A stretch of DNA of 64,000 bases from positions 33,653,041-33,717,040 of the forward strand of contig CM067069.1 of assembly GCA_033980235.1 (NCBI GenBank), written 5' to 3'. Under the pieces are notes generated by a model, which had not been told where the DNA came from, made no database searches, and saw only the letters and a list, made by a program, of their open reading frames with translations. The position numbers and the translations under genes are program-made. Source of the DNA: Diadema setosum (Eukaryota > Echinodermata > Echinoidea > Diadematoida > Diadematidae). Positions 11,551-23,095 of this stretch are shown one piece after another. Numbering within the stretch: position 1 is the stretch's first letter; each line of letters opens with the position of its first letter.

Positions 11551-11881
11551 GACCCTGATATAGATTACTTATGAGCTGTTATACCTCCGGTTCCTTTTCT
11601 TTCATTTTTTTTTTCTTTTCTCTACCGTTAATCCTCCCTTTGTAATCATTTTTTTTTCACTGGCAAGTGGTATAATTACAATGATTATGGCATATATCTC
11701 AGAATTTGTAGGGGGGGGGGGGGGGGATGAGACTATGAACGGACCAACAGGGAAGGTTTCTGGAGTTTTTAACATCATGCCAATTGAGTCGGTCTTATGC
11801 CACATTTTTATTGAATTGTTCTTTTCAGTTTGACTTTGCGTGCATGTTCATTTATTTTTTTTATCATGTACTATAACATGT

Positions 11882-11928
<47 letters not shown>

Positions 11929-12443
11929 GTAATATATGTGTAATATGTATGTAATATGTAATGTAATTGTATTTGTTATGCTTATTTATTTTTATGTAAA
12001 AATCCTGCCCTGAATTTCCTGTAATATCTTTTATTGGACGATTAAAATGAATCGAATTGAATATGTTTCCATGTGTATATACTGTGTGCATAAAAATTGT
12101 ATTAATATTACATGTCAGACTGGAAATCGTAAAAATATTTGTAAGCAAAAATCAGAGCTTATATGGTATATATTGTATGAGTTCACAGATGAGTTTTGTA
12201 CTTTTGACTCTATGTATTAAGTTAAAAGAAATAAAATGTCACATGCTTTTTATCGCACACAAATACAACTGGACATGCTGCTGGTTTCCCTTCAGGATAT
12301 GTGAGTGAGCAATATACAACTAGCCCTTGTAATCACCGAATCGGTGTAATACGCAATGTGTGTATGTATAATACGCATATTTTTTTTTTTTTTATTCATG
12401 GGTATATATGTATATGTATATATGTACATGTATATGTGTATAT
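11551..12443. other. Microsatellites and unassigned sequence
   Basis: Holds a G run (about 11711-11726), a CT microsatellite followed by an AT microsatellite at 11881-11927, and low-complexity TAT tracts. Short frames across these are not genes. Nothing else recognised. Confidence 0.5.
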
Positions 12444-12444
12444 A

Positions 12445-12475
<31 letters not shown>

Positions 12476-12624
12476 TATTTATAGTGCGCTTTTCCCACAA
12501 GGCCCAAAGCGCTTACAATCAATTCAAAACATGTACGACAGTATATAAAATAATGGATAAATGTTACAGCTACGAACTAGTTGCTACTGAAAAGATGTGT
12601 TTTCAAGGCTTTTTTGAACACACT

Positions 12625-14753
12625 GACTGATGAAGACTGTCTAACGGTAAGTGGTAAATTGTTCCAGTGCTTTGAAGCAGACACAGTAAATGTCCTATCA
12701 CCGGCTAAGGTGCGAGTAACAGTATGTGAGACGAAGCGGATCACTAGATGACCTCAAATTTCTAGTAGGTGTATATAAAGTCAAACAGGCGTCTAGATAT
12801 TTCGGAGCTTGATCATTAAGGATTTTATAAACAAACAAAACTAATTTGAAAATTATCCGTTGCTTCAAAGGAAGCCAGTGCAACGACTTCAGAAGTGGCT
12901 GAGATGGGTAGTCCCTAGAAACCTGAAACACTAATCGGGCTGCCCAATTTTGAAGTCGCTGCTTACGATCCAGTTGAGTTGAAGGAATGGAAGAGAGAAG
13001 CCCATTACAATAATCTATACGGGATAGAACGAAAGAGCGCACTGTGTTATGACATGCAGATTGATCAATAAATCTAATTCTAGCGATATTTCTTAAATAA
13101 AACGTAACAGTATAACTACAAATTTGAGAAATATGTTGAGACATTGACATTCGACGATCAAAAATAACACCAAGATTTCTTATTGTTTCTGAGGGGCTAA
13201 TTAGTGTAAAACCAACATTGAGCTGAATGTTCGAAAGACCGCGCAGATTGTGGGCTGAAGCTGCAACAAAAAACTCAGTCTTCGAATCATTCAGTTTCAA
13301 CTTACATTGTATTTGCTACCATCCATTTCTTAATACAAGTGTATCTGAAATACACATTTGAAGTTTTGGCATCAAAAGAAGCTCCTGGAGTCTTCGGGTC
13401 ATAAGAAATATATAACTGTATATCATCAGCATAAAGATGGTAATTAACGTCATAATGTTGGGCTATCTCACCAACTGGAAGAGTATAAATTGAGTATCCT
13501 ATGGGTCCTACTACTGATCCCTGGGGAAGTCCAAACTCTAACACTGTGGGGTTTGACAAATTACCGGCTATGTCAACTTGAGAAGACCATCCAAAAAGGT
13601 ATGACTGAAACCAGGACAAAACTGTTGACCTAACACCTGTTCGTTTATATAAACGGGAAAGAAAAATTTGATGATCAATCGTGTCAAATGCGGCTGACAG
13701 ATCTAAAAGAACAGCAAAAACAACCTTGTTTGAATCAATGGCAAACATGATATCATTTTTCACTTTTACTAAAGCTGACTCAGTACTGTGCCGAGACCTG
13801 TAAGCAGATTGAAAAGAATCAAAAAGATTGTTAGACTCAATGTGATGAACTAACTGCTTACAAACTGCTTTCTCGATAAGTTTACCTAGAAATGTTAAAT
13901 TTGACACTGGTCTATAATTCTTAAGTTCGTTTTGGTCCAGGCTGGGTTTCTTCAAAAGTGGTTTTACTATTGCCGAGTGTGCTCCTTTGGGAAAAACACC
14001 TGTGGAAAGAGATTGATTGACTAGGTTTGTAAGCAATGGTAATACATGATTGAGGTTCTCTTTCAGGAGCCATGTTTGAATGGGATCAAGTTGACAAGAT
14101 TTAGTAGCAGATGACATAATGATTCTGGATAAATCTGATTGTGTAAGCAACTGAAAATTCTCAAAAAGAGGAATATTTACGTTTACAGTATCACAAAATT
14201 GGTTTGCAGTGATTCTGTTGCACGCATCTACTTCATCTCTAATTTTTCTTATCTTTCCGACAAAAAACAAAGAAAATTGATTCGCTGATATGGATGCAGA
14301 ATCATACAAGGGGATATAACTTGCTTTCTTATTCAAAAGTGAGTGGATAATGCGATATACCTCCTTGACAGTTCATGAACTCAACTTGTCTTTCAAAAAT
14401 TTCTCTTTAGAGACATTAATAACCCGACATACATTTTTGTTCGCTGCAATGAACAGTTTACGATCGGAATCAAGTCTTGTTTTCCGCCATTTTCGTTCTG
14501 CTTTACGACGAAGTTGGCGAGCTACAAGTGTGGACTCATTAAACCAAGGCATACGTAATTTCAAAGGGCGAGATTTTGTCTCAGATGGAGCATAGGTATC
14601 GAGTACCTTAGTAACCCCAGTAACATACCAATCAAACAAGGACTCGCTATCTAATCCTGCGGGTTGAGACGACACTAATTCCTGCAAAGCATTAGCAAAT
14701 TGAACTTTATCAATTTTGCGATAATTGCGTAATGAAGAAATAATAGAAATTAA
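12625..14753 (-). pseudogene. LINE reverse transcriptase region, broken
   Basis: Minus strand from 14753. A linker (RNYRKIDKVQFANALQ, PWFNESTL, RKAERKWRK) ends at a stop at 14373-14375; the frame continues unchanged into 14336-13302. RT motifs in order: DPIQTWLLKE, KPLLKKPSLD-NYRPVSNLTFLGKLIEK (finger), FQSAYRSRHSTESAL, AVLLDLSAAFDTIDH (motif A), FGLPQGSVVGP (motif B) and YHLYADDIQLYI (motif C, with both catalytic Asp present). A frameshift at about 13303 separates IKKWMVANTM from KLNDSKTEFF. The thumb carries LSRIDYCNGLL, LQNWAARLVF and LKSLHWLP, then the tail DRTFTVSASKHWNNLPLTVR near 12650-12720. In an intact element this enzyme copies the RNA at a nicked chromosomal site. Confidence 0.88.
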
Positions 14754-15226
14754 AGGGGCATTCCGGACGATTTTCATAATTTCACATCATGAAGTACATA
14801 AATCAACATTTCCATGTGTAGATTCGTGGAATTTATTGTGGTCCTTGAGCAGAGAAACCAATAAATTGAAAATCTTAAACAAATTACACTGAACAGTGTT
14901 GATGACATCAGAGCCTCACATATTTCATAAATGTAGCAGTGTAATTCCATTACAATACCACTTGCTCAACAAGTTCACCTGTGAAAAATCTATGCATGCC
15001 TTCTTCTTTTGTTCTGCTTCCTTGAGCCCCAACTCATGCATTCTTATCATGCTTATGGTGAGGCTGGCATGTCATCATCCTTGTTCATTGCAATTTGTTA
15101 TAAATTTTGAAAACATTCTCATTCCTTATCCCAATCACTATAAATTCTGAAACTCTGTACTCAGTTTAACTGATTTATAGCTGTTCAAATGTAAAAGTCT
15201 GAAAATCATCCGGAGGTGCCCTTTAA
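14750..15226. mobile_element. TTAA MITE inserted in the LINE
   Basis: TTAA at 14750-14753 and 15223-15226. Left end AAAGGGGCATTCCGGACGAT mirrors right end ATCCGGAGGTGCCCTTT with a few differences; the similarity fades after about 35 bp. Joining the LINE flanks at one TTAA keeps the LINE frame open, from ...LAKQKSE into LISIISSLRNYR, which proves both the insertion and the 4 bp duplication. No coding capacity of its own; the start of the 14373-14777 frame runs artificially into this MITE. Confidence 0.93.
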
Positions 15227-16521
15227 CTCTGATTTCTGTTTAGCCAGTGAGAAACGGATCATATGACGATCAGAAATACATGTTTCAAATGTATTACAAT
15301 CTGATATTACTCAATCGTCTCGGGTAAAAACTAAATCTAAGGTGTGACCCAGATTATGAGTTGGACCTTGGACGTGTTGGATAAGCCCAGCAGATGCTGT
15401 ACTATTATTCATATGGAGCACATCGCTTTTAGACATGTCTTCCCAATGGATATTGAAGTCTCCTAATAACACCAATTTTCCCGGATACAAGGATAACTCA
15501 CTTACAAGTTCATCGAATTCTTTCAGAAACTTAGAAGATGTGAGTCTATTTACTGAAGAGGGTGGTGGTCTATACACAATGAAAAAATTGACCGAACATG
15601 ACAAATTAGTAATGTGTGCATACTCAAAAGTGGAAAAAGACGGAACAGAATTTTTCATCAACTTAAGTAGACTTGTACAATACACCAATTCCACCCCCAC
15701 GTGTACTTGTATTTCGTGGTGAATTTATAAAAGAATACCCTCTAGGAGTCAACTCCCCAATTATCACATCGTCCTGGGGGTTAAGCCACGTTTCTGTGAT
15801 AAACATGATATCGAAGTCATGTTCGTGAACATATTCAGCAATGCATATTGTTTTGTTTCTTACAGAATGTGCATTCCATAAACAGACATTACAATTGAAC
15901 TCTACAAAAGAATTACTTAAATTTGGCACAACTTTAAGATTGTCGACGTTCATCCCTCTCAGTTTCTTGTAGGTCAGTTTCCTACATGATGAGGTGATCA
16001 CTGGTATATGTGACAATGAAGGGGCACTTAGTATTGTGCTCACTCGTGTCCGACGTCCCCATCTCTTCCCTCGAAGATGTGTCTGAACACCTAGCTCTTT
16101 GATTCTTCTCCATACATTCTCATTGAGCATGCCCCTGTTCTTGCCTGTTCTATGAAGAAAATTGGGCAAATCGTTAGTCACTGTCTCCAGACTCAAATGT
16201 CTCCATACAGGGTTGCACAGCAGTAGAATCTCCCTGTTGTATACAATGCGTTTCCCAGTACCAAGTCTATTGTAGGATGTAGAATGTATCGGAGTGCGAC
16301 AGCTCAAGTGAGAATACTCAGCTGTTGGTCCTGGGGTAGGGGCGACATCTCCAGCTTTCAGTAAGTTGAGCTGAAATGTTGCAGAGGAATTCTTGAAGTA
16401 TGGCAGTCGGTATTTGAAGTATTTACTATGAAGAAAGGGCTCTCTGTTTCCTGAATACCCTTGTACACGTACATGATATTGAGACCTGACAAACAGATAC
16501 AATGTGAATGATGAGCCAAAG
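15227..16521 (-). pseudogene. LINE N-terminal and endonuclease region, broken
   Basis: On the minus strand, 16521 to about 15669 reads an N-terminal region with LLKAGDVAPTPGP (16326-16364) and a basic RGKRWGRRTR stretch. Then comes the start of an exonuclease-endonuclease-phosphatase fold: LWNAHSVRNK, DFDIMFITETWL (catalytic Glu) and RGGGIGVLYKS. After a frameshift near 15670 the domain continues with FFIVYRPPPSS, LVLLGDFNIH (catalytic Asp/Asn), GPTHNLGHTLDLVFTR, a stop at about 15311-15313, and ISDRHMIRFSL, in which the usual SDH has become SDRH. This endonuclease nicks target DNA to start reverse transcription. At least one frameshift and one stop disable it. The first residues of the open frame (SQHF) fall in the adjoining repeat, so the natural start is not visible. 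Confidence 0.85.
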
Positions 16522-16569
16522 TGTTGCGACACGGATTGTCGCCCCTACACGGATTGTCGCCTCCTGCTC
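16522..16569. repeat. GGCGACAATCCGTG unit, left half
   Basis: Two tandem CACGGATTGTCGCC motifs after GTTGCGA, ending CTCCTGCTC. It matches the reverse complement of 25156-25203 almost base for base. The matching unit continues on the far side of the 6.3 kb element at 22905, so this is half of one interrupted repeat. Confidence 0.9.
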
Positions 16570-18745
16570 CCCAGGTAACATGCCCATATGGGACCCATAT
16601 GGGCATACTCCGGGCCACGTGGGCCATCTGGGTTAGGGTGAATCCCATATGTATTTAGCATCAGACCCATATGGGATAACCCATATGGGTTTTTTAATGG
16701 GACTGCCCATGTGGGTATCATAATGGAAATGAACTGCGCAAACCCATCTGGGCAAGATTGTTAAATGCCCATATGGGTTACACATGTGAAAAAAAATGGG
16801 TAGACCCATCTGGGTGAGATATGTAAATACCCATATGGGTCTCATATGGGTGTAAAATGGGCAAAGCCACCTGGGTAAAATATGCAATGCCCATATGCAT
16901 ACCATATGGGAATCTACTGGGTGAACCCATCTGGGTAATAAATGTAAATATCCATATGGGCTTCATATGGGAATGAGCTGGGCATACCCATCTGGGTAAA
17001 ATAAGTGAATGCCCATGTGGGTTTCGTGTGGGAAATAAATGGGCAAACCTATCTGGGTGAGATATGTAAATATCTACATGGGTTTCATATGGGAATAAGC
17101 TGGGCAAACCCATCTGGGTAAAATAAGTAAATGTCCATATGGGTTACACATGTGAACAAAATGGGTACAACCCATCTGGGTGAGATGTATGTAAATGCCC
17201 ATATGGGTTTCATATGGGTATAAATTGGGCAAAGCTATCTGGGTGAAATATACAAAGCCCATATGCATACCATATGGGAATCTACTGGGTGAACCCATCT
17301 GGGTAATAAATGTAAATATCCATATGGGCTTCATATGGGAATGAGCTGGGCATACCCATCTGGGTAAAATAAGTGAATGCCCATGTGGGTTTCGTGTGGG
17401 AATAAAATGGGCAAACCCATCTGGGTGAGATATGTAAATATCTATATGGGTTTCATATGGGAATAAGCTGGGCAAACCCATCTGGGTAAAACAAGTAAAT
17501 GTCTATATGGGTTACACATGTGAAATAAATGGGCAAACCCATCTGGGTGAGATATGTAAATATTTATATGGGTTTCATATGGGAATGAGCTGGGCAACCC
17601 ATCTGGGTAAAATAAGTAAATGACCATACGGGTTTCACATGGGAAATGAATGGGGAAAACCGTCTGGGCAGTACATGTAAATGCCCATATGGACTCCATA
17701 TGGGAAGTAAATGGGTTAACCCACCTGTGTAATACATGTAGCCTATATGCCCATATATGGGCTCAAGCCCATATGGATGAGATATACAAACGCCCATATG
17801 CATACCATATGGGATACAACTGGGCAAACCGATCTGTGTGAGATCTGTCAATTTACATATGGGTTTCATATGGATATGAAGTGGGTAAACCCATCTGGGT
17901 AAGAGCTGAACATATCTTTTTTGGTAACATATGGGAAAGAACTGGGCAAACCCTTCTGGGTGACGGATGAACCTATCTATGTGGGTACTATATGGGAATA
18001 AAGTGAGCAAACCCATCTGGGTATAAGAGCTGACCATATCTTTTTGGGAACCTTATGAAAGAAAAAACTAGGCAAACCCATCTGGGCAAGAGATGAACAA
18101 AATTATGTGGGTACCATATGAGCATAAATTTGGCAAACCCATCTGGGTAGGAGATAAACATATCTATTTGGGTACCATATGGGAATGAACTGAGCACAAA
18201 TCTGGGTAGGAGATAAACATATCTGTGTGGTACCATGTTGGAATGAAATGGGCAAACTCTTGAGTAAAAGCTGAACATATCTTTTTGGCTACCATTTGGG
18301 AAAGAATTGGGCAAACCCATCTGGGTAAGAGATGAACATATCTATGTGGGTGCCATACCGGAATGAACTTGGTAAACCCATCTGGGTTAGAGATGGACAT
18401 ATCTATTTGGGTACCTTATGGGAATGAACTGGGCAAACCCATTTGGGCAGGAGATCAACATATTTATGTGGGTAAAATATTGGAATAAACTGGGCAAACC
18501 CATTTGGGTAGGAGATGATGTGGGTACCATACTGGAATGAACTGGGCAAACCCATCTGGGGAATAGATGAGCATATCTATTTGGGTATCATAGGGGAATG
18601 ACCTGGGCAAACCCATCTGGGGAATAGATGTAAATGCTTATATGGGTTTCATATGGGGTCAACCTGGGTAGAACCATCTGGGTAAGATATGCAAATGCCC
18701 ATATGGGATTTACATGGGAATGAACTTGGTAAACCCACCTGCTCA
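16570..18745. repeat. 61 bp satellite array, about 35 copies
   Basis: Phrases such as GGGCAAACCCATCTGGGT recur at 17409, 17470, 17531 and 17592, giving a 61 bp period. Each unit carries two or three near-palindromes of type CCCATCTGGG, CCCATATGGG or CACATGTG. Units are most regular at 16750-17700 and degrade rightward, where TATCTATTTGGGTACC variants dominate. Open frames here (FPYETHMGIYISHPDG and similar) are translations of the satellite. Confidence 0.92.
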
Positions 18746-21700
18746 TCATAACACCCCTACCTGAAAATGGAACTGACCCAGAATTTGAAAAGAGGGTCCG
18801 GTTCATGCCCGTTATGCAGTGCAGTATATGTATTGGCATTAGGTCTGATTGATCTCCTTCAGTACAGTCAGAGCTTGGTGATTCTGTCTTCGCCTCATTT
18901 TAGGTAAGTAAATAAACTTATTTTTGTCAGCATGTTGTATTTAAGGTACCTAAGATGTTGATTGCAAGTTATTGAAAAAGCTAATCCCAAGTCGGCAAGC
19001 TATAAAGGCAATAACAAATATGTAAGTTGGGATGGTATGTGAGCATGTTGCCTCCATGGATCATCCGTAGAATATTATACATGGTGATAGGTGTATTCAA
19101 AGGTTGTAGGCCTGCTATATGTTATATGATTTTGTTTAATTCTGAATATTGCTTTATAGATTTGATTTGGGGTTTAATCTCATACTCTATGTATAGAAAT
19201 TAATGCTGTTTAGCATTATTTCATTTTCATTTCAATACTTCGTATCATTGAGTTTAAACAAAATGGAGAAATGGACAAAATTGAGAAAGCATTTACGCAT
19301 ACAGAATTTTACAAATAATTGCAATAAGGGAAAACACTAGCTGTGAGATGTATTGAAACAAAGGGAGTTGATGAAAGCACTCGATCAGTGATTGTAATTG
19401 CAGTTCACTCATAGTTTAAAGTGTGCATTATGATGATATCAAATCAGAAATTACGTTTTTACATATTATAATAGAAACATTAACTATAGGATAACTAGAC
19501 TCGCTATTTCCGGGTTCACCACGAAAGCCCAAGTGGAGAATTAAGTTTATGCGCAGTACTGTGTAATGGTTTGGTATAAACACGTCCCACACAGTATTGG
19601 TAGTATACAGCTTTTTAGTATTCAATCCTGAACCATCTAAACACACCCACACCGTACGGTACTTAGTATGAGGAGCTTGCAAGGTCATTCAACCTCCCCA
19701 ACTCCACAGCATCTCTGCAGAAGGCTGTGGTCAGTTGTTTAGGTTATAAAGTCACAAAGGTCACATTCCATCAGGGAGACTCACCTCCCTGATGATTCCA
19801 TAAGAAAACACCAATTCTCAAATGAGTGGACAACATATGCATATTACCTAAAGCTTGGCTCTATTAATGTACGTCCTGACAACTGGAAAGCACAAGTATT
19901 TTTGCAGTTACCATAACGAAATAGGCCTACTAAGCGTGTGAGAAAGAGTCTTAGCTTCTGAAATATTGCAATTAGTTTTACTGTGACATGCATAAAATGT
20001 ATTTAGGAGATCTGAGTGAGTGAAGCCTAACTGCGATTTTCATGCCCCTGCATTATCAGAGATGTGTATATACAACGTGTACGTAAGACTTTAAATAAGC
20101 ACACGTATATAGGCCTTCGTTTCACAGTAGTAATCAGTATAGCAGTGGCATTTGGAAATAATTATATGAAAAGAAGTATTATAGGCCTACTGATATTTGT
20201 GTCATCATAGCTCTAGTTGGCATATTTTTACTATCTACTGTAATATGTTTTAATAGTTTATGTTGTTTAAGTTGTATTACTCCTTCTCAAAAGAGGTAAT
20301 TGATAAGCATAATTTTCCCTCTTATGATAGAAGTACAATTGTAAGATAGTTTGGGGGTTTAAAGGCTATCTAGTGTATTGTTATGTCTCAAATTCCTTCT
20401 AAGAAATAAGTCATGTATAGGTTTAGAAATCATACCAGACTATAATGAGCTTAAATAGATTTAATTTATAGGCCCTACTGGTAATCAATATCGAGTAAAT
20501 AGCAATCAATAGTAGGTTTAACTTCATATCGTTTGTCCAAAATATTTATTGACCACTCGCAATCTTTTTTTTTTAATGTGTACACATATTCCTTTCTCCG
20601 TGTCTGCCTTTCTGTTCACTTAATAAAATCATACTCAAAATTTACTCAAATTATAGCTTCTCCTAAATCTTAATTGTCATTTACTGTTTAATGGATAATC
20701 AAAACTTGTCCTTTGATCTTCCTGGGTTTGTTTTACAATCAAATGAATTAAAAGATTCATTCAAAAAAAAAATCTTCGTAATGAGATGAGGTGTAAGTTG
20801 ATATCTTTCTTCTCACCCTCAAGCAGTAACTTATTTTGCAATGTTCTAAGTCGTTTATCCTAATTCGTAATTGTTTCAATATCCTTTGCTCTGGATTTAT
20901 AACAACTGTATTTATCCCTTGACTGATTTTGTTTTCTTGTTTCACGATCAAATGAAGATTGAAATTCATTGCATTTGCAAAAGATTCTCTAGTGTATAAT
21001 TCGATATTATTTCCATTATATGAAAATGAAAACCAATGGTAATACATGTACGCTGAAAATATTTCTGTCCCTCTCTTCCTCTCTCTCTTTCCCTTTGAGG
21101 CTTATTCATTTTGATAGGTTTAAACTACGTATATGACCCTCTAGTTATGAAGAAAGTTGAACAAATCCTGTAAGAGTAGGCTAACAATTGTATACTGAAT
21201 TTTTTAAACCAATGTAACTATGCGTTCCTTTATACAGTCATGTATTCAAATACTGTACAATGTAATGTTGCATGCCTGTATCTCTCAATAACTGAATCTA
21301 GCAATATTTCTGATGAATAACATGTGTAACACATTTTATATGAAGATTGTAATTCCATGAATATATTTCTCCCTCTGTCATTGCAGATCTGGTGAAGAGA
21401 AAAGATGGACAAACACAGCAAGACTTCACGCAGCACACATTTTAAGGTCTACACAATAAGAAATCACAACAGTGGAACAAAATAGCTGGATGGACAAAAA
21501 CAGAGGCAGTTTGCAGCACAGGTTCAGGGAGAATTAGATGGCAACACCTAAATTTCAAAAGTGCATAAATTTTGACAGAATTGTGCATTTTCTTCAAACC
21601 TTACTGAACTGTTCTTTTCATATTGCTGCTTTCACTCAATCAACGTTTAGTTTGGGTATTCCCCTTACAGAAGCTGTTAAAAAGATCTCACCATTTCTAG

Positions 21701-22140
21701 CTTTTACGCTTGTTTATCAAGTAATATTATATGAATGCCTATATTCAGCTGAGGGACACAGGACAACAGATTTCAATTAGAACAATGCACAAATATATCC
21801 ACTTTGAGAATAATATACTTGATCTATTGAGTACATACATTCAAGAGTGAATTGAGGGGAACAGTACTTCTCTATGTGTAGGTCATTGGTGGTGGATGTA
21901 CAGTGTATATACAGTATGTTTACATGGTATTTAGGTAGCTTTCGAAGATGTGCCACCTTACTAGGGCTGTTCATCGAAGAAATAAACAAACATTCTACAC
22001 GCTAAGTGGACTGCTCATAACAGAGGTTTGATGTCAGTTTTCCATCAACTCAGTGTGCCAGTGTCTCCTGCCATTGCTGCTGGGCAAGCTGTGGCTAATC
22101 ATAATGAGGTAGGCCTATTCACAATATTATGGTAAACTCA
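18746..22140. other. Interior of the satellite-bearing element, no transposase seen
   Basis: AT-rich 3.4 kb with no recognised transposase, integrase or other protein. Longest frames (87-97 codons, for example 20757-21047 minus and 21538-21780 plus) have no family signature. Possible splice-like sites exist (GGTAAGTA near 18903, TTGCAG near 21384) but no exon can be supported. A small perfect hairpin lies at 19769-19794. Confidence 0.45.
19769..19794. repeat. Perfect 10 bp hairpin
   Basis: CATCAGGGAG, six-base loop ACTCAC, CTCCCTGATG. Isolated; role unknown. Confidence 0.7.
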
Positions 22141-22902
22141 CCGTTGGCAAAAATATTAGCCACGTTACCCAGATGGGACCCACGGTGTACCTATATGTGC
22201 TATCTTGGAGCCCCCATATGGGTCCCATGTAAATCTTGGGTGCAAATTCCTAGGGGCCCCATATATGCATACCCATGTGGGACCCATGCTAAAACCCCAT
22301 CTGAAGCCCATATGGTAAACCCACATGGTGCCCACATATTTACCACATACATTACCAATATGGGTCCCATTGGGAACCAATATGGGTCATTTTGGATTGC
22401 CCATATGGGTCCCATGTAAATCTAGGGTGCAAAATCCTAGGGGCCCCATATGGGCATACCCATGTGGGACCCATGATGAAACCCCACACAAAGCCCATAT
22501 GGGATAACCCACACAGTGCCCACATATTTACCACATACGTTGCCCAGATGGGTCCCACAAGGAACCCATATATGTCATTTGGGATTGCCCATATGGGTCC
22601 CATGTAAATCTTGGGTGCAAAATCCTAGGGGCCCCATATGGGCATACCCATGTGGGACCCATGATGATTTCCCAGCTAAAGCCCATGTGGGAAAACCCTC
22701 ATAGTGCCCACATATTTACCACATACATTACCCACATGGGCCCCATCGCGAACTCATATGGGCCATCTGGGATAGCCCATATGGGTCCCATGTAAATCTT
22801 GGGTGCAAAATCCTAGGGGTCCCATATGGGCATACCCATGTGGGACCCATATTCAAACCCATATTGGGCCCATATGCAACCCATATGGGCATGTTACCTG
22901 GG
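22141..22902. repeat. 188 bp satellite, about four copies
   Basis: The phrase CCCATATGGGTCCCATGTAAA starts at 22213, 22400, 22588 and 22776, a period of 187-188 bp. Each unit also has CCTAGGGGCCCCATATG, ACCCATGTGGGACCCAT and ACATATTTACCACATAC. It shares the CCCATATGGG word with the 61 bp array at the opposite end but has a different unit. Its last copy runs into the right TIR. Confidence 0.92.
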
Positions 22903-22904
22903 TC

Positions 22905-23095
22905 GGGGCGACAATCCCTGACGGGCGCTGGCGGCACGGATTGTCGCCCCCTACACGGATTGTCGCATGGCGACAATCCGTGACGCTTGTGCAGTTCCCA
23001 GTTTTTGACCTCGAAGGCGACAATCCGTGTTGGCAAAAAATTTGTTGCGACACGGATTGTCGCCCCGTCACGGATTGTTGCCCCGGGCTCGGGGT
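22905..23095. repeat. GGCGACAATCCGTG unit, right half plus extra motifs
   Basis: Starts GGGGCGACAATCCCTGACGGG and continues GGCGGCACGGATTGTCGCC-CCCTA-CACGGATTGTCGC, matching the remainder of the unit at 25085. It then adds further direct and inverted motifs near 22969, 23016, 23045 and 23069 (the last altered to GTTGCC). Confidence 0.88.

Larger units (their letters stand above)
12444..16521 (-). mobile_element. CR1/L2-like non-LTR retrotransposon, near full length, disabled
   Basis: Transcribed right to left. The order is N-terminal region, apurinic-type endonuclease, linker, reverse transcriptase and C-terminal tail, ending near ATTTATAGTGCGCTTTTCCCA and an ATT microsatellite at 12444-12480, the usual simple-repeat 3' end of CR1/L2-type LINEs. 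About 3.6 kb belongs to the element once the nested MITE (14750-15226) is removed. It has frameshifts near 13303 and 15670 and a stop at 14373-14375, so this copy cannot encode an intact protein. The motifs are otherwise well preserved, so it is much younger than the relics at 1899 and 7628. Its 5' end abuts the GGCGACAATCCGTG repeat at 16522. Confidence 0.88.
16570..22902. mobile_element. 6.3 kb TIR element with terminal satellite arrays, TC target duplication
   Basis: Both ends carry a 23 bp inverted repeat starting CCCAGGTAACATGCCCATAT, followed by further CCCATATGGG palindromes that diverge. The flanks are TC at 16568-16569 and TC at 22903-22904. The uninterrupted paralogous repeat at 25085-25203 has one TC at the matching place, so element ends and the 2 bp duplication can be read directly. 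The left 2.2 kb is a 61 bp satellite, the right 0.75 kb a 188 bp satellite, and the middle 3.4 kb is AT-rich without a recognisable transposase. It is therefore probably non-autonomous. A 2 bp non-TA duplication excludes Tc1/mariner; the superfamily is unassigned. Confidence 0.82.

Noticed and set aside
12057..12630. Plus-strand frames near 12057-12630
   Set aside because: They cross microsatellites and the antisense of the LINE 3' end.
16633..18400. Many overlapping minus-strand frames reading IPIRHPDGFAHL-like repeats
   Set aside because: They are translations of the 61 bp satellite, with no start context or conserved domain and with frames changing between units.
18900..21440. Spliced gene inside the satellite-bearing element
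   Set aside because: Isolated GGTAAGTA and TTGCAG sites exist, but no exon with coding character lies between them.
22141..22902. Possible CRISPR-like or ordered direct-repeat array
   Set aside because: Eukaryotic satellite: whole 188 bp units repeat with no unique spacers and no cas genes.
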